From Gammaproteobacteria bacterium (GTDB taxonomy: Bacteria; Pseudomonadota; Gammaproteobacteria; Pseudomonadales; Azotimanducaceae): DNA of 52,784 bases. The notes beneath the pieces were generated by a model. It was not told where the DNA came from. It worked only from the letters and a program-made list of their open reading frames with translations, and did no database searches. Position numbers and translations under genes: made by a program. Below, piece by piece: positions 8,487-17,383 of the stretch. The stretch is from NCBI GenBank assembly GCA_026706385.1, contig JAPOYV010000077.1, positions 1-52,784 on the forward strand. Reading direction: 5' to 3'. Every line of letters starts with the position of its first letter. The first letter of the stretch is position 1.

Positions 8487-9704
8487 TCAGAAGTGGTCGG
8501 GCGTATGCGGCGCGTGCCGGGTACGGAACACCGCGTTCGCCGTGGCGATCGCGCGCGGGTCGCCGTCGAGCAGACCCCAGTTGGCGAGCTCCGTGGCCGA
8601 ACGGAAACCCGTGTACAGCGACGCCAGGGCCTTGCTGGACAACTCGATCTCGGGCGCCTCGTTCGACGGCTGCATGTGCGCGCCGTCCGCACCGGTCGTG
8701 AGGCGCCATGTGCCGTCGTTCCACGGCGTCAGCGGGTCGGCGGCGAGTCCGATGGTCAATTCGCCCTCCTCGTCGTAGCCGCGCTCGGTCAGCGCGCCGA
8801 CGACGTCGACGATCCGGAACCACGCGCCTTCGCGGTCCTCGGTGTTCAGCAGCCGCGGCTCCATGAAGTACTCGAAGGCCGGGTCGTCGGCGGGCGCGTT
8901 GTTCCAGCGCACTCGGCCGACGAGGTCGTGGCTGGCGATGAAGCGCCACAAGGATCGATAGGCGTCCGGGGTGAGCCAGGCAAGGTCGCGCACGACGAGT
9001 TCCTGGCCGCGGGCGGCGTGGTCCACCTTGCCCGCGCGCAGGGTGTAGATGACGTAACCCTGTGGCTCGTCATCCGCGTCGTAGCACACCGCCACCCAGA
9101 TCGGGCCGTCCGCCTCGACCGGCTCCAGGGCGTTCTGCAGCCACAGCGCCTTGGCCCGGTGCAGGTAGCACATGCGATCGGCGATGAACTGGATGTAGAC
9201 GCCCTTGACGACATCGTAGGCCTCGTCGAGGTCCACCCGGGCCACGCGCCCGTCCCCTTCGTCGTCGTCGTGGAACCGGATGTCCACCGTGTCCACGGTG
9301 TAGCGGCGCAGGACGGTGGTCATGGCGTAGCCGTAGCGCTGGTAGATCGCGGCCTGTGATGCCCACAGCGCCGCGACGTTCTGTCCCGCGTCGCGCATTT
9401 CGCCGAAGGCCCGGGTGTGAATGCGGCGCACCAGCCCCTGGCGTCGGTGCTCCGGCTGCGTGCCGATCGTGGACACGCCGGCGAGCTTCACGGCGTTGCC
9501 GTTGGCGCGCATGGTGAAGGGGATGTCCGAGAACATCGACGCCAGCTTGCCGTCGACGAAGGCGCACAGCGTCCAGTCCGGCAGGTTGGCCGTGGCGATG
9601 ACGTTCTCGGGACCGTCGCCGAAGCTGCCGCCGTAGACGTAGCCGCCGAGGATGCCCATCTCGCCCATCTCCTCGGCCGTGGCGGGGCGGATTTCGACGT
9701 TCAT
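8487..9704 (-). CDS. Eis-like GNAT N-acetyltransferase, first copy of a tandem pair
   Basis: This gene has exactly the same length (405 residues) and architecture as the next gene on the strand. Over the first 60 residues I count 42 identities, and ILGGYxYGG, FTMRANG and QNVAALWASQAAIYQRYGYAM segments are shared. The acetyl-CoA loop is HRRQGLVRRI. It also ends in phenylalanine (HTPDHF), as Eis does. The pair is a recent tandem duplication. The start is ATG at 9704. About 210 bases upstream, before the divergent 1349-residue protein, show no recognisable gene. The two copies differ most in acidic loops and around residues 195-215, which may reflect different substrates. Confidence 0.84.
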   Translation of the reverse strand: MNVEIRPATAEEMGEMGILGGYVYGGSFGDGPENVIATANLPDWTLCAFVDGKLASMFSDIPFTMRANGNAVKLAGVSTIGTQPEHRRQGLVRRIHTRAFGEMRDAGQNVAALWASQAAIYQRYGYAMTTVLRRYTVDTVDIRFHDDDEGDGRVARVDLDEAYDVVKGVYIQFIADRMCYLHRAKALWLQNALEPVEADGPIWVAVCYDADDEPQGYVIYTLRAGKVDHAARGQELVVRDLAWLTPDAYRSLWRFIASHDLVGRVRWNNAPADDPAFEYFMEPRLLNTEDREGAWFRIVDVVGALTERGYDEEGELTIGLAADPLTPWNDGTWRLTTGADGAHMQPSNEAPEIELSSKALASLYTGFRSATELANWGLLDGDPRAIATANAVFRTRHAPHTPDHF

Positions 9705-9915
9705 GGGTTGCTCCGGACGATGGGGGGGCGGCGGGGATTGTAACGTTCCTCGGGTCGCTGCCGCGTCAGGCCGGCCGGTGGTGCTACTCCACGGTACCGG
9801 CGAGGCCGTCCGGCGGTACGTGAGCCAGACGGGCTGCTCTGCCTGCTCGCCGTGTTGCGCGACGCTCGGGGTTGGCCTATGAAGGGCGCCTGAGGACCTT
9901 TACCGGAGGTGGGCC

Positions 9916-12900
9916 GTGCTCCAACGATGGATCGGACTGGTCGTCGCGCTGGCCGCGGGTGGTTTGCATGCCCAACCGGACGTTGCTGTGCCGGACGAAC
10001 TTGAGGGCTGGCGCGATTGGGTGCTGCACGAGAAGGCGTACCGGGGCTGCCCCTTGCGTTACGACGGCGCTGCGGCGGGGGCGGAAGAGTTCGTCTGCGC
10101 GTGGCCGGGCGAGCTTCGCCTCGAGGTGGACGATGTAGGCGGCGGTTTCGAGCAGTCGTGGACCGTCTACGGCGACAGCCAGTGGATCCCGTTGCCGGGC
10201 AGCGCCGACGCCTGGCCGCAACAGGTTTCCGCGGGCGGTCGCGCGCTGGAGGTCGTGCTCCGCGACGGCGCGCCCGGGGTTTCTCTGGGGGCAGGGGAGT
10301 ACCGGATCGCCGGTCGCTTCGGTTGGGACGACCGCCCCGCGACGCTCGCCGTGCCAACGACGTCGGGACTGCTTTCGCTGGTCGTGGACGGCGAGCGGAT
10401 CCGATTGCCGAGCGTGGACGCCCGTGGCGTCTGGCTCGGTGACGTCGAGCCGGACGCGCGTGTGCCGGATAGCCTCGTCGTCGACGTCTTTCGCCGCGTC
10501 GTCGACGAGATCCCGACGCGGCTCGACACGCTGATCCGCGTGCACGTTTCCGGCACGGTGCGCGAGGAGGTGCTGCACCCCATCTTGCCGCCGGAGTTCA
10601 CCCCCTTAACACTCGCCAGCGACCTGCCGGCGGTGATGCAGTCGGACGGCGGACTGCGCCTGCAGGCGCGACCCGGGGATTGGGAAATCGCGCTGACCGC
10701 CCGCGCCGCCGACGTGCTGACCGAGGTTGGCCTGCCCGCCGGCGTGACCAACATGCCCACCGAGGAGATCTGGAGCTTCCAGCCCGTTCCAACGCTGCGC
10801 GCCGCCGTGGCGGAAGCCGACCGCCCCGTCGACCCTACGCAGGTCGGCTCGCCGTGGACGGAACTGCCCGCGTTCCGGATCGACGCAGGCGGCCTCATGA
10901 CCGTGGCAGAACGTCAACGCGGCCTGGCCGACACCAACAACGAGCTTCGCCTGTCGCGCCGCCTCTGGCTCGACTTCGACGGCAGCGGCTTCGTGTTCGC
11001 CGACCAGATCACCGGCCGCATGCGCGCGGACTGGCGTCTGGACATGGCGCCGCCGTTTTCGCTGCTCGGCGCCACCGAGCAAGGCGCCGACCTGCAGGTT
11101 ACCGCCAGCGAGGCGGGGGCCGGCATCGAGGTGCGCCAGGCTGGCTTGGACGTCGAAGCCCTGGGCCGGGTCGAAACCCGCGGTCCGATGCCGGTCCTCG
11201 GCTGGAGTTCGGACTTCGAGGGTGCCGCCGCGACGCTGCACGTCCCGCCCGGGCACAAGCTGTTGACCGCAACCGGCGTCGACGCGGCCCCGGCAAGCTG
11301 GACGGGCCGCTGGCGCGTACTCGACTTCTTCGTCCTCCTGATCGTGACCGTGGCGACGGTCCGCCTGTTCGGCCGCGGTGCCGGCGCGATCGCGCTCGTC
11401 GCGCTGGTGCTCAGCTACCACGAGCCGGGTGCACCGGTCTGGACCTGGCTCAACCTGCTGGCGGCGGTGGCTCTCGTGCGTGTCGCGCCCGAGGGGAGAC
11501 TGCAGCGCTTGGCGCGAAGCTATCGGCTGGTGTCGCTCGCGGTGCTGATCGCTTGGCTAGTGCCGTTCACCATCGGCCAGATCCGCATCGCCGTCTATCC
11601 GCAACTGCAACCCGAGTCGCATCGAACGGCGCCGAACGTCGGCCTTTTCGAGGCGTTGTCTGGGCAGATGGAACTCGCACCGAGTCCGGAACGGGTGGTC
11701 TTGGACAGCATTGCCACCGCCACCGAGACCGCGAAAGACGTGGGAGACGTCGTCGTCGCTAGCGCGTTCCAGCGGGGTGGCAACGCGACGGCCGTGTACT
11801 CGCGCTACCCCGACGACGCCTTGGTACAAGCGGGCACGGCGAAGCCGGATTGGTCCTGGATCGCCTACGAACTCGTATGGAGCGGGCCGGTCGACAGCGA
11901 ACGAACCATGCGACTCGTGATCGCGCCCAACTGGCTGGTTGCACTTTTACGGTTCGCCACGATCGGGGCGTTGGGCGCGTTCACGGCCCTGTTTGCGCTG
12001 GAGCTCTTCGCCGGGCAACGCCCGGATTGGCGGCGCTGGCTGCGCGCGCTGCGCGGAACCCCGGCGGCGGCCGCGCTGCTGCTCGCCGTCCTGGCATGGG
12101 ACGTCGGCGACCGTGCTTACGCCGCCGAGACCCCGTCCCCGGAAATCCTCGAAGAACTTGAGCGCCGCCTGTTAGCCCCGCCGTCCTGCGCGCCGCGCTG
12201 CGCGGAGATCGCCGAGGCGAACCTCGCCGTCGACCAGGACACGGCGTCCATGCGCCTCACGGTCCACGCGCTGGCGACCGTGGCGGTCCCGCTCCCGGGC
12301 TCTGCCGACGGCTGGCGACCGACACGAATCGCTAGTGACGGCTCGGCCCTCCCGGCGACGCGGGACGAGAACGGCGTCCTCTGGGTCCACTTGGATCCGG
12401 GTGTGCACGAGGTCTCGGTGTCGGGACCGATCCCGACGGGCGACGCCGTAGAGATTCCGTTCAGCTTGACGCCTCGGTCGATCCGTGCCGAGTCGACACA
12501 CTGGGCCGTGGCGGGGATCGAGAACCGCATACTGAGCGCCGGGTCTCTCAATCTCACGCGCTTGGCCTCGGACGCCGATGTCGATGCTGCGGCCTGGGAG
12601 CCGAGCCGCCTGCCGACTTTCGTTGCGGTCGAACGCACGATCAGGCTCGACCTCGACTGGGAAGTCGGCACGCTCGTCCGCCGCATCGCCCCAGAAGTAG
12701 GCGCCATCAACATGGTGATCCCGTTGATAGAAGGCGAATCAGTCGTAAGTGAGCAGTCACTAACGGAGGATGGCGCGGCGGTTTCAATGGATCCTGCGCA
12801 GGACCGGGTATTTTGGTCCTCCACGCTGCCGCGAACCGCGATCGTTACGCTTGAGGCCCACGTCGATCCGCCACGTCAAGAGATCTGGCGGGTGCGGATC

Positions 12901-13965
12901 GGTCACATGTGGCAGGTGGCCTTCGACGGCGTCCCCGAGAGCAATGTCCGCCAGGGGACGGCCGCGCGCTGGGCCGAGTTCCACCCGCGTCCGGGCGAGT
13001 CGTTGGTCCTTCACATCACGCGTCCCGAGGCCGTGGAAGGATCCACGCTGGCCTTTGACCGCGTGCTAGCCAGCACCGACGTCGGCGGAGGTTTAAGGCG
13101 CACAACGCTCGAAGTCGACTACCGCAGCACACGCGGCGGTACTCATCGCCTCGGCCTACCGGCGGACGCCCGCCTGCGTTCGGTGGCCATCGACGGCGAG
13201 TCCCAGCAGATCGCGCTGGACGAAGACAGCCTGGAACTCCCGATCCTGCCCGGCCAACACCGGGCGACGGTGGACTGGGAACAGGCCTTGCCCGTCGCAG
13301 CGCGCGTCTCGACGCCGGTCATCGATCTCGACGCCCCATCGAGCAACATCGTCGTGGCCCTCAAGATGCCGGAGAGCCGCTGGCTCCTGTTCGCGACCGG
13401 CCCCATCCTCGGCCCCGCGATCCTGTACTGGTCCGAACTCATCGCCTTGGCGCTCGTCGCCCTAGTCCTGGGGCGGCTGAAGGTCACGCCTCTGCGCTGG
13501 TGGCACTGGCTGCTGCTGGGCGTGGGCTTCAGCACGTTCTCGTGGCCCGCACTGGCCGTCGTTGCGCTCTGGTTGGTGGCCTTCGGCGCTCGCGAGGCCT
13601 GGGGCGCGGGCTTGTCCCGGTTTTTCTACAACGTCTCCCAGGTCGGCCTCGGCTTGCTGACGCTGTTCGCATTCGCAGCCATCCTGGTCGGTATCCCGGC
13701 TGGACTGCTCGGCAACCCGGACATGCACGTCACCGGCTACCACTCATCGGGGCACGACTTGACCTGGTTCGCCGACCAGTCGGCCACGACGACGCCGGCG
13801 GCCGCCGTCTGGTCGCTGCCCATGTGGACGTACAAGGCGCTGATTCTGGCCTGGGCCCTATGGCTGAGCTTCGCCCTCGTGCGTTGGCTGCCGTGGGTGT
13901 GGGGGCGGTTCGCGGCACGTGGCCTTTGGGTTGCGAAGCCGAAGGAGGAGGAACGGTCGGAATAG
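9916..13965 (+). CDS. Large membrane protein with internally duplicated extracytoplasmic beta domain, function unknown
   Basis: A 1349-residue protein I cannot assign to a named family. It starts with GTG at 9916, five bases after GGAGGT, and has a signal peptide (about 1-20, ending LHAQP). A long beta-rich region (21-465) precedes a first membrane block (about 469-563) and a further one around 672-735. A second beta-rich region (about 736-1165) follows, and then a C-terminal membrane block (about 1168-1345). The two beta regions are related: PLPGSADAW at 92-100 recurs as PLPGSADGW at 792-800 with similar flanks. The tail KPKEEERSE is charged and probably cytoplasmic. The layout suggests a cell-envelope protein with two periplasmic lobes. 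It stands alone, without an operon partner. Confidence 0.72.
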   Translation: MLQRWIGLVVALAAGGLHAQPDVAVPDELEGWRDWVLHEKAYRGCPLRYDGAAAGAEEFVCAWPGELRLEVDDVGGGFEQSWTVYGDSQWIPLPGSADAWPQQVSAGGRALEVVLRDGAPGVSLGAGEYRIAGRFGWDDRPATLAVPTTSGLLSLVVDGERIRLPSVDARGVWLGDVEPDARVPDSLVVDVFRRVVDEIPTRLDTLIRVHVSGTVREEVLHPILPPEFTPLTLASDLPAVMQSDGGLRLQARPGDWEIALTARAADVLTEVGLPAGVTNMPTEEIWSFQPVPTLRAAVAEADRPVDPTQVGSPWTELPAFRIDAGGLMTVAERQRGLADTNNELRLSRRLWLDFDGSGFVFADQITGRMRADWRLDMAPPFSLLGATEQGADLQVTASEAGAGIEVRQAGLDVEALGRVETRGPMPVLGWSSDFEGAAATLHVPPGHKLLTATGVDAAPASWTGRWRVLDFFVLLIVTVATVRLFGRGAGAIALVALVLSYHEPGAPVWTWLNLLAAVALVRVAPEGRLQRLARSYRLVSLAVLIAWLVPFTIGQIRIAVYPQLQPESHRTAPNVGLFEALSGQMELAPSPERVVLDSIATATETAKDVGDVVVASAFQRGGNATAVYSRYPDDALVQAGTAKPDWSWIAYELVWSGPVDSERTMRLVIAPNWLVALLRFATIGALGAFTALFALELFAGQRPDWRRWLRALRGTPAAAALLLAVLAWDVGDRAYAAETPSPEILEELERRLLAPPSCAPRCAEIAEANLAVDQDTASMRLTVHALATVAVPLPGSADGWRPTRIASDGSALPATRDENGVLWVHLDPGVHEVSVSGPIPTGDAVEIPFSLTPRSIRAESTHWAVAGIENRILSAGSLNLTRLASDADVDAAAWEPSRLPTFVAVERTIRLDLDWEVGTLVRRIAPEVGAINMVIPLIEGESVVSEQSLTEDGAAVSMDPAQDRVFWSSTLPRTAIVTLEAHVDPPRQEIWRVRIGHMWQVAFDGVPESNVRQGTAARWAEFHPRPGESLVLHITRPEAVEGSTLAFDRVLASTDVGGGLRRTTLEVDYRSTRGGTHRLGLPADARLRSVAIDGESQQIALDEDSLELPILPGQHRATVDWEQALPVAARVSTPVIDLDAPSSNIVVALKMPESRWLLFATGPILGPAILYWSELIALALVALVLGRLKVTPLRWWHWLLLGVGFSTFSWPALAVVALWLVAFGAREAWGAGLSRFFYNVSQVGLGLLTLFAFAAILVGIPAGLLGNPDMHVTGYHSSGHDLTWFADQSATTTPAAAVWSLPMWTYKALILAWALWLSFALVRWLPWVWGRFAARGLWVAKPKEEERSE

Positions 13966-13993
13966 TCGAGCGGGGCTCCCTCGACGGAGGCTC

Positions 13994-14019
13994 CGTTGTT
14001 TGTCTTTGCGAGATAAGGG
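13994..14019 (+). promoter_or_regulatory. Operator-like element, copy 1, upstream of fic
   Basis: This 26-base element matches the element at 14065-14090 at 21 of 26 positions. The shared core is TTGCGA, one variable base, then ATAAGGG. The copies start 71 bases apart in the same orientation, upstream of the fic gene, whose product has a C-terminal winged helix. A role as binding site for Fic or another regulator is inference. Confidence 0.45.
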
Positions 14020-14064
14020 ACTCCGCTATTCCAACTTTCCCCCCAAAGTGCTAATAAGCGCGTG

Positions 14065-14090
14065 CGTTATTTGCACTTGCGACATAAGGG
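14065..14090 (+). promoter_or_regulatory. Operator-like element, copy 2, adjoining the fic start
   Basis: The second copy of the 26-base element ends six bases before the GTG start of fic, so a bound protein would block ribosome entry or transcription. The copy is also an imperfect inverted repeat: TTATTTGCA at 14067-14075 faces TGCGACATAA at 14078-14087. That shape fits a dimeric DNA-binding protein. The AT-rich core stands out against the high-GC surroundings. Confidence 0.5.
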
Positions 14091-14096
14091 GGACGC

Positions 14097-15260
14097 GTGC
14101 AACGAGGGCTGACCGGGCGCTACGAGGTGACCGCCGCGGCCGGCGAACGGGTCAGGGCTTTCGTGCCTGTTCCTCTGCCGCCAGCGCCAGATCTAGATCT
14201 ACGATCTCTTCAGGTCGCGCTTGAGCGCGCGCTGGTGGCTGTCGGCCGCCTCGATGGGCTCTCAGCCTTTCTCCCGGATCCCCACTTCTTCATCTATGGC
14301 TACGTGCGCAAGGAGGCGGTGCTTTCGTCGCAGATCGAGGGCACGCAGTCATCGCTTTCCGACCTCCTGCGCTACGAATCGGAGCTCGGACCCGGCGTGC
14401 CGGACGCCGATGTCATCGAGGTCTCCAACTACGTCGAGGCCATGGAACACGGGTTGAGCCGGCTGGATGATGGATTCCCTCTGAGCAACCGCTTGCTCCT
14501 TGAGATACATGCCCGGCTGCTCGCCACGGGTCGGGGCAGTCGGAGGATGTCAGGCGAGTTCCGCCGCTCGCAGAACTGGATCGGCGGCACGCGACCGGGC
14601 AATGCGCACTTCGTGCCGCCGCCTGCACATCTGGTGCTTGACTGCATGGGAGAACTCGAGGCGTTCCTGAATGCCGTGCCCGCGCCGTCCGACTTGCCTA
14701 CGCTCATTCGTGCGGGGCTCGCTCATGCCCAGTTCGAAACCATCCATCCGTTTCTTGACGGCAACGGCCGGGTCGGGCGATTGCTGATCACGCTGTATCT
14801 GTGCGCCGAGGATCTGCTCGCCGATCCGCTCCTCTACTTGAGCCTCTACTTCAAGGAACGGCGGAGCGAATACTATGCGCTTCTCGATGCGGTCCGTCAG
14901 GACGGCGACTGGGAGGCGTGGCTCGCGTTCTTCCTGGAAGGCGTCCGCTATACAGCGGAGGCGGCAGAGTCGACGGCGCGCCGCCAGCTCGATCTCTTCG
15001 AGGCAGACCAGTCGCGCGTCCGCCTCAGCGGTCGCGCAGCGAGTTCCGCGCTACGTGTGCACGCGGTTTTGCGGGAACGCCCCGTCGTTTCATTGCGCCA
15101 GGCGGCTGATGACGCCGGTTTGTCCTACACCGCTGCTGCCGCTGCGATGCGCGTGCTCGTCGATTTGGGAGTAGCGGAGGAACTGACCGGCCGTCAGCGT
15201 GGGCGACTGTTTGGCTATCGCGAATATATAGAAATCTTGAACGAAGGAACGGAACTCTGA
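14097..15260 (+). CDS. Fic family protein (AMPylase) with internal inhibitory helix and winged-helix domain
   Basis: A Fic-domain nucleotidyltransferase, 387 residues, that would transfer AMP from ATP to a protein hydroxyl. The active-site motif is intact: H217 in IHPFLDGNGRVGRL, with the phosphate-binding DGNGR. The class II inhibitory motif lies before the Fic core (SSQIEGT, glutamate E81), so activity is probably held in check by the protein's own helix. The last 65 residues form a winged-helix DNA-binding domain (VSLRQAADDAGLSYTAAA). The start is GTG at 14097. Two operator-like repeats sit just upstream, which suggests autoregulation. No separate antitoxin gene is present; class II Fic proteins do not need one. 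Confidence 0.9.
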   Translation: MQRGLTGRYEVTAAAGERVRAFVPVPLPPAPDLDLRSLQVALERALVAVGRLDGLSAFLPDPHFFIYGYVRKEAVLSSQIEGTQSSLSDLLRYESELGPGVPDADVIEVSNYVEAMEHGLSRLDDGFPLSNRLLLEIHARLLATGRGSRRMSGEFRRSQNWIGGTRPGNAHFVPPPAHLVLDCMGELEAFLNAVPAPSDLPTLIRAGLAHAQFETIHPFLDGNGRVGRLLITLYLCAEDLLADPLLYLSLYFKERRSEYYALLDAVRQDGDWEAWLAFFLEGVRYTAEAAESTARRQLDLFEADQSRVRLSGRAASSALRVHAVLRERPVVSLRQAADDAGLSYTAAAAAMRVLVDLGVAEELTGRQRGRLFGYREYIEILNEGTEL

Positions 15261-15447
15261 ACACTTGAATGAGAAAGACGGCCGGTCTACCCTCGCCCTG
15301 AGGAGAAACATCATAGTATTCAACCTTGCACAATCGGGTTTCGCACCTGGATCTGTCTTGAGTGCGGGCGAGAGGTTGGACCGTCCACACGAAAAGCCTA
15401 GGTTTCCGTAAAGCGAGGCGTTTCTGGAGATCGCGGGCGTAGTCTCC

Positions 15448-16617
15448 TCAGATGCCGAGGTCTTTCAGATTGTAATCCTTGATTACGCGATCAAATGTTT
15501 CGGGATTCCACCGAAACTCGTCCTCCAACCCTACGAACGGCGCGTACGTGTACTGTTTTTCGTTCTTGAAGTGCTTTCGTCGCGCATCGATAGCAACCGC
15601 GATTACCGCTGACCGGTCGAAGACGCGGTCTTCGTCGTAGACGGCGCCGTCGTTCACGCCGAGGACGCTCTTGGCGCCGAGGACAGAAGCGCGGCGATGG
15701 AATCCGAAGGTCATGGAAATGCGCAGATCCGGCGACGTATTCGCAAAGGAGCAGTGCAGGGTCTGGCGGTTCACCATCGTCACGTCGCCGGGTTTGCAGG
15801 TGAGCGGGATCGCGCCGGGTAGGCGGTCTGAGCCGCCGTTGGCCTCGACCATTGCCTTGATGTCGAGCTTGCCTTGCTTGTGGGTGCCGGGGACTATCCA
15901 CAGGCAGTTGCCGGGCGTGGTCGGATAGAGTTGCACTTGGAAGTTGAAGCCGTGGATGCCCTCGTTCCAGTCGGGGCTGTTCCAGTGCGTCAGGCCGTCC
16001 TGGTGCCAGGCGACCGAGCCGCCGAGGCCGGGCTGTTTGACGAAGATCGCGTCGTTGAAGGGGGTGAAATCGGGACCGTTGATGTTCTCGGCGATGGCCA
16101 ATAGCTGCGGGTGTCCGTATAGCCGCAAGCCGGGCTCCATCATCTGGCACATGCCGAAGATCAGGTGGACGACCTCGTCGGGCGCATCCTGGCCTGGGTC
16201 CGGCTCGACCATCTTCGACGGATGCCGACCGCCCACCTGTTTCGTGCCCCCGACGGGATCGCTCAGGGGCTTGACGTAGGTGAACGTCGCCCGCTTGAAG
16301 TCGCGTCCCAGTGCTGGCCGCCCCTTCGCGTCGACTTCCGCATCCTTCGAAACTGGAGCGCGGTCCAGGGCATCGGCCATGGCTTCGCGCAGTTCGTGGA
16401 GCTCCTGCTTGTCGATGACGTTCTCGAACACGTAGAAGCCGTGTCGCCAATAGGCGTCGAGGATGTCGTCGGCCAACACCGTGCCGGTCTTGAAACGGAT
16501 GCGCCCCCGATTGCCGATCTCCCGGCCCAGGCGCTCGCCGTCGCGCATGTATTCGGCCATATGCGCGGCGTGCTCGGCAGCGGACGGGGCCCGCACGGAA
16601 ACGGTGGCGTCGGTCAT
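15448..16617 (-). CDS. Phytanoyl-CoA dioxygenase (PhyH) family protein
   Basis: A 389-residue Fe(II)/2-oxoglutarate oxygenase of the PhyH family. The metal site is H205-x-D207 in WHQDGLTHW and distal H288 in RQTLHCSF; NCLWIVPGTH is also typical. It is clearly related to the PhyH gene at 34962-36071: both share an N-terminal DILDAY-x-x-x-GFYVF, HGFNF, NCLW-x-VPG and AIDARR. They are therefore paralogues of one long-form subgroup. The frame is open to 16719, but ATG at 16617 behind AGGGGA is the better start. The 187 bases between its stop and the fic stop show no gene. Confidence 0.88.
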   Translation of the reverse strand: MTDATVSVRAPSAAEHAAHMAEYMRDGERLGREIGNRGRIRFKTGTVLADDILDAYWRHGFYVFENVIDKQELHELREAMADALDRAPVSKDAEVDAKGRPALGRDFKRATFTYVKPLSDPVGGTKQVGGRHPSKMVEPDPGQDAPDEVVHLIFGMCQMMEPGLRLYGHPQLLAIAENINGPDFTPFNDAIFVKQPGLGGSVAWHQDGLTHWNSPDWNEGIHGFNFQVQLYPTTPGNCLWIVPGTHKQGKLDIKAMVEANGGSDRLPGAIPLTCKPGDVTMVNRQTLHCSFANTSPDLRISMTFGFHRRASVLGAKSVLGVNDGAVYDEDRVFDRSAVIAVAIDARRKHFKNEKQYTYAPFVGLEDEFRWNPETFDRVIKDYNLKDLGI

Positions 16618-16692
16618 CGTGGTCCCCTGATTAAGGACAGGCGCCAACCATATCACCGTTTCTTGCGTGACCGGCGCGGAAGCATATATCCC

Positions 16693-16706
16693 TTGATATA
16701 TATCAA
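16693..16706. promoter_or_regulatory. Perfect 14-base palindrome, probable vapBC operator
   Basis: TTGATATATATCAA is a perfect inverted repeat 33 bases upstream of the vapB start. ATATATC within it repeats an identical ATATATC at 16684-16690. VapB-type antitoxins of the AbrB fold bind palindromes in their own promoter, with or without VapC. Position and symmetry fit such an autoregulatory site. The AT-rich sequence may also supply the -10 region. Confidence 0.6.
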
Positions 16707-16739
16707 CGCCGCGCCCCACAATGCGGGATCGGGCGGAGA

Positions 16740-16991
16740 GTGACGACAGTGGCTGAAGACGCAGACTACGTGGGGACCGCGAAGGTGTTCTGGAGCGGTC
16801 GCAGCCAGGCGGTTCGGCTGCCGGCGGCGTGTCGCTTCGAGGTCGCCGAGGTCGAGATCGTCAAGCGCGGCGACACTGTCACCTTGCGCCCGCGCGGGAA
16901 GAACTGGGTCGAGTACTTCGCTTCTCGGGGGAGGGCCACCTTGCCGCCTCGGACACAGCCGCCCTTGGACGAGCGCGAGGACATTCGGTGA
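16740..16991 (+). CDS. vapB: VapB-type antitoxin (AbrB/SpoVT fold)
   Basis: An 83-residue antitoxin partner of the downstream PIN-domain toxin. The N-terminal half has the AbrB-like DNA-binding fold typical of VapB (AKVFWSGRSQAVRLPAACRF). The C-terminal part (PPRTQPPLDEREDIR) is the flexible segment that normally wraps the toxin. The start is GTG at 16740, with a second in-frame GTG at 16749. Its stop overlaps the vapC start in TGATG, so the pair is translationally coupled. A palindrome lies just upstream. Confidence 0.87.
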   Translation: MTTVAEDADYVGTAKVFWSGRSQAVRLPAACRFEVAEVEIVKRGDTVTLRPRGKNWVEYFASRGRATLPPRTQPPLDEREDIR

Positions 16992-17383
16992 TGTTCATGC
17001 TGGACACGGACATCTGCGTCTTCGTCATGAATGAACGGCACGAGGCGTTGACGGCGACGTTCGCCGAACATGCCCATGAGATCTGCATTTCCGCCGTTAG
17101 CCACGCTGAACTCTGGTTCGGTGCCGAACACTCTGCGCATGTCGAGCGTAACCGGAGCCAACTGGACGATTTCCTGCGCGACCTCGACGTCCGCCCGTTC
17201 GGCGTGGAGGCCGGCCAGCATTACGGACGCATTCGGGAACTGTTGACTCGACGCGGCACGCCCATCGGCGCCAACGACCTTTTGATCGCGGCTCATGCAA
17301 GGAGCATGGGCGCGACGCTGGTCACCAACAACAGCAGGGAGTTCGGGCGCGTCCCGGAACTCGAGACCGTCAGTTGGGTTTGA
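16991..17383 (+). CDS. vapC: VapC-type toxin, PIN-domain ribonuclease
   Basis: A 130-residue PIN-domain Mg-dependent RNase, expected to cut tRNA or rRNA when freed from VapB. The acidic residues are in place: D5 (MLDTDICVF), E40 (SHAELWFG) and D96 (ANDLLIAAHA). The late LVTNNSREFGRV segment is characteristic of VapC. A longer frame begins at 16829 inside vapB, but the coupled ATG at 16991 is right. The 3' end overlaps the convergent alcohol dehydrogenase gene by 14 bases. All key residues are present, so the toxin is probably functional. Confidence 0.91.
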   Translation: MFMLDTDICVFVMNERHEALTATFAEHAHEICISAVSHAELWFGAEHSAHVERNRSQLDDFLRDLDVRPFGVEAGQHYGRIRELLTRRGTPIGANDLLIAAHARSMGATLVTNNSREFGRVPELETVSWV

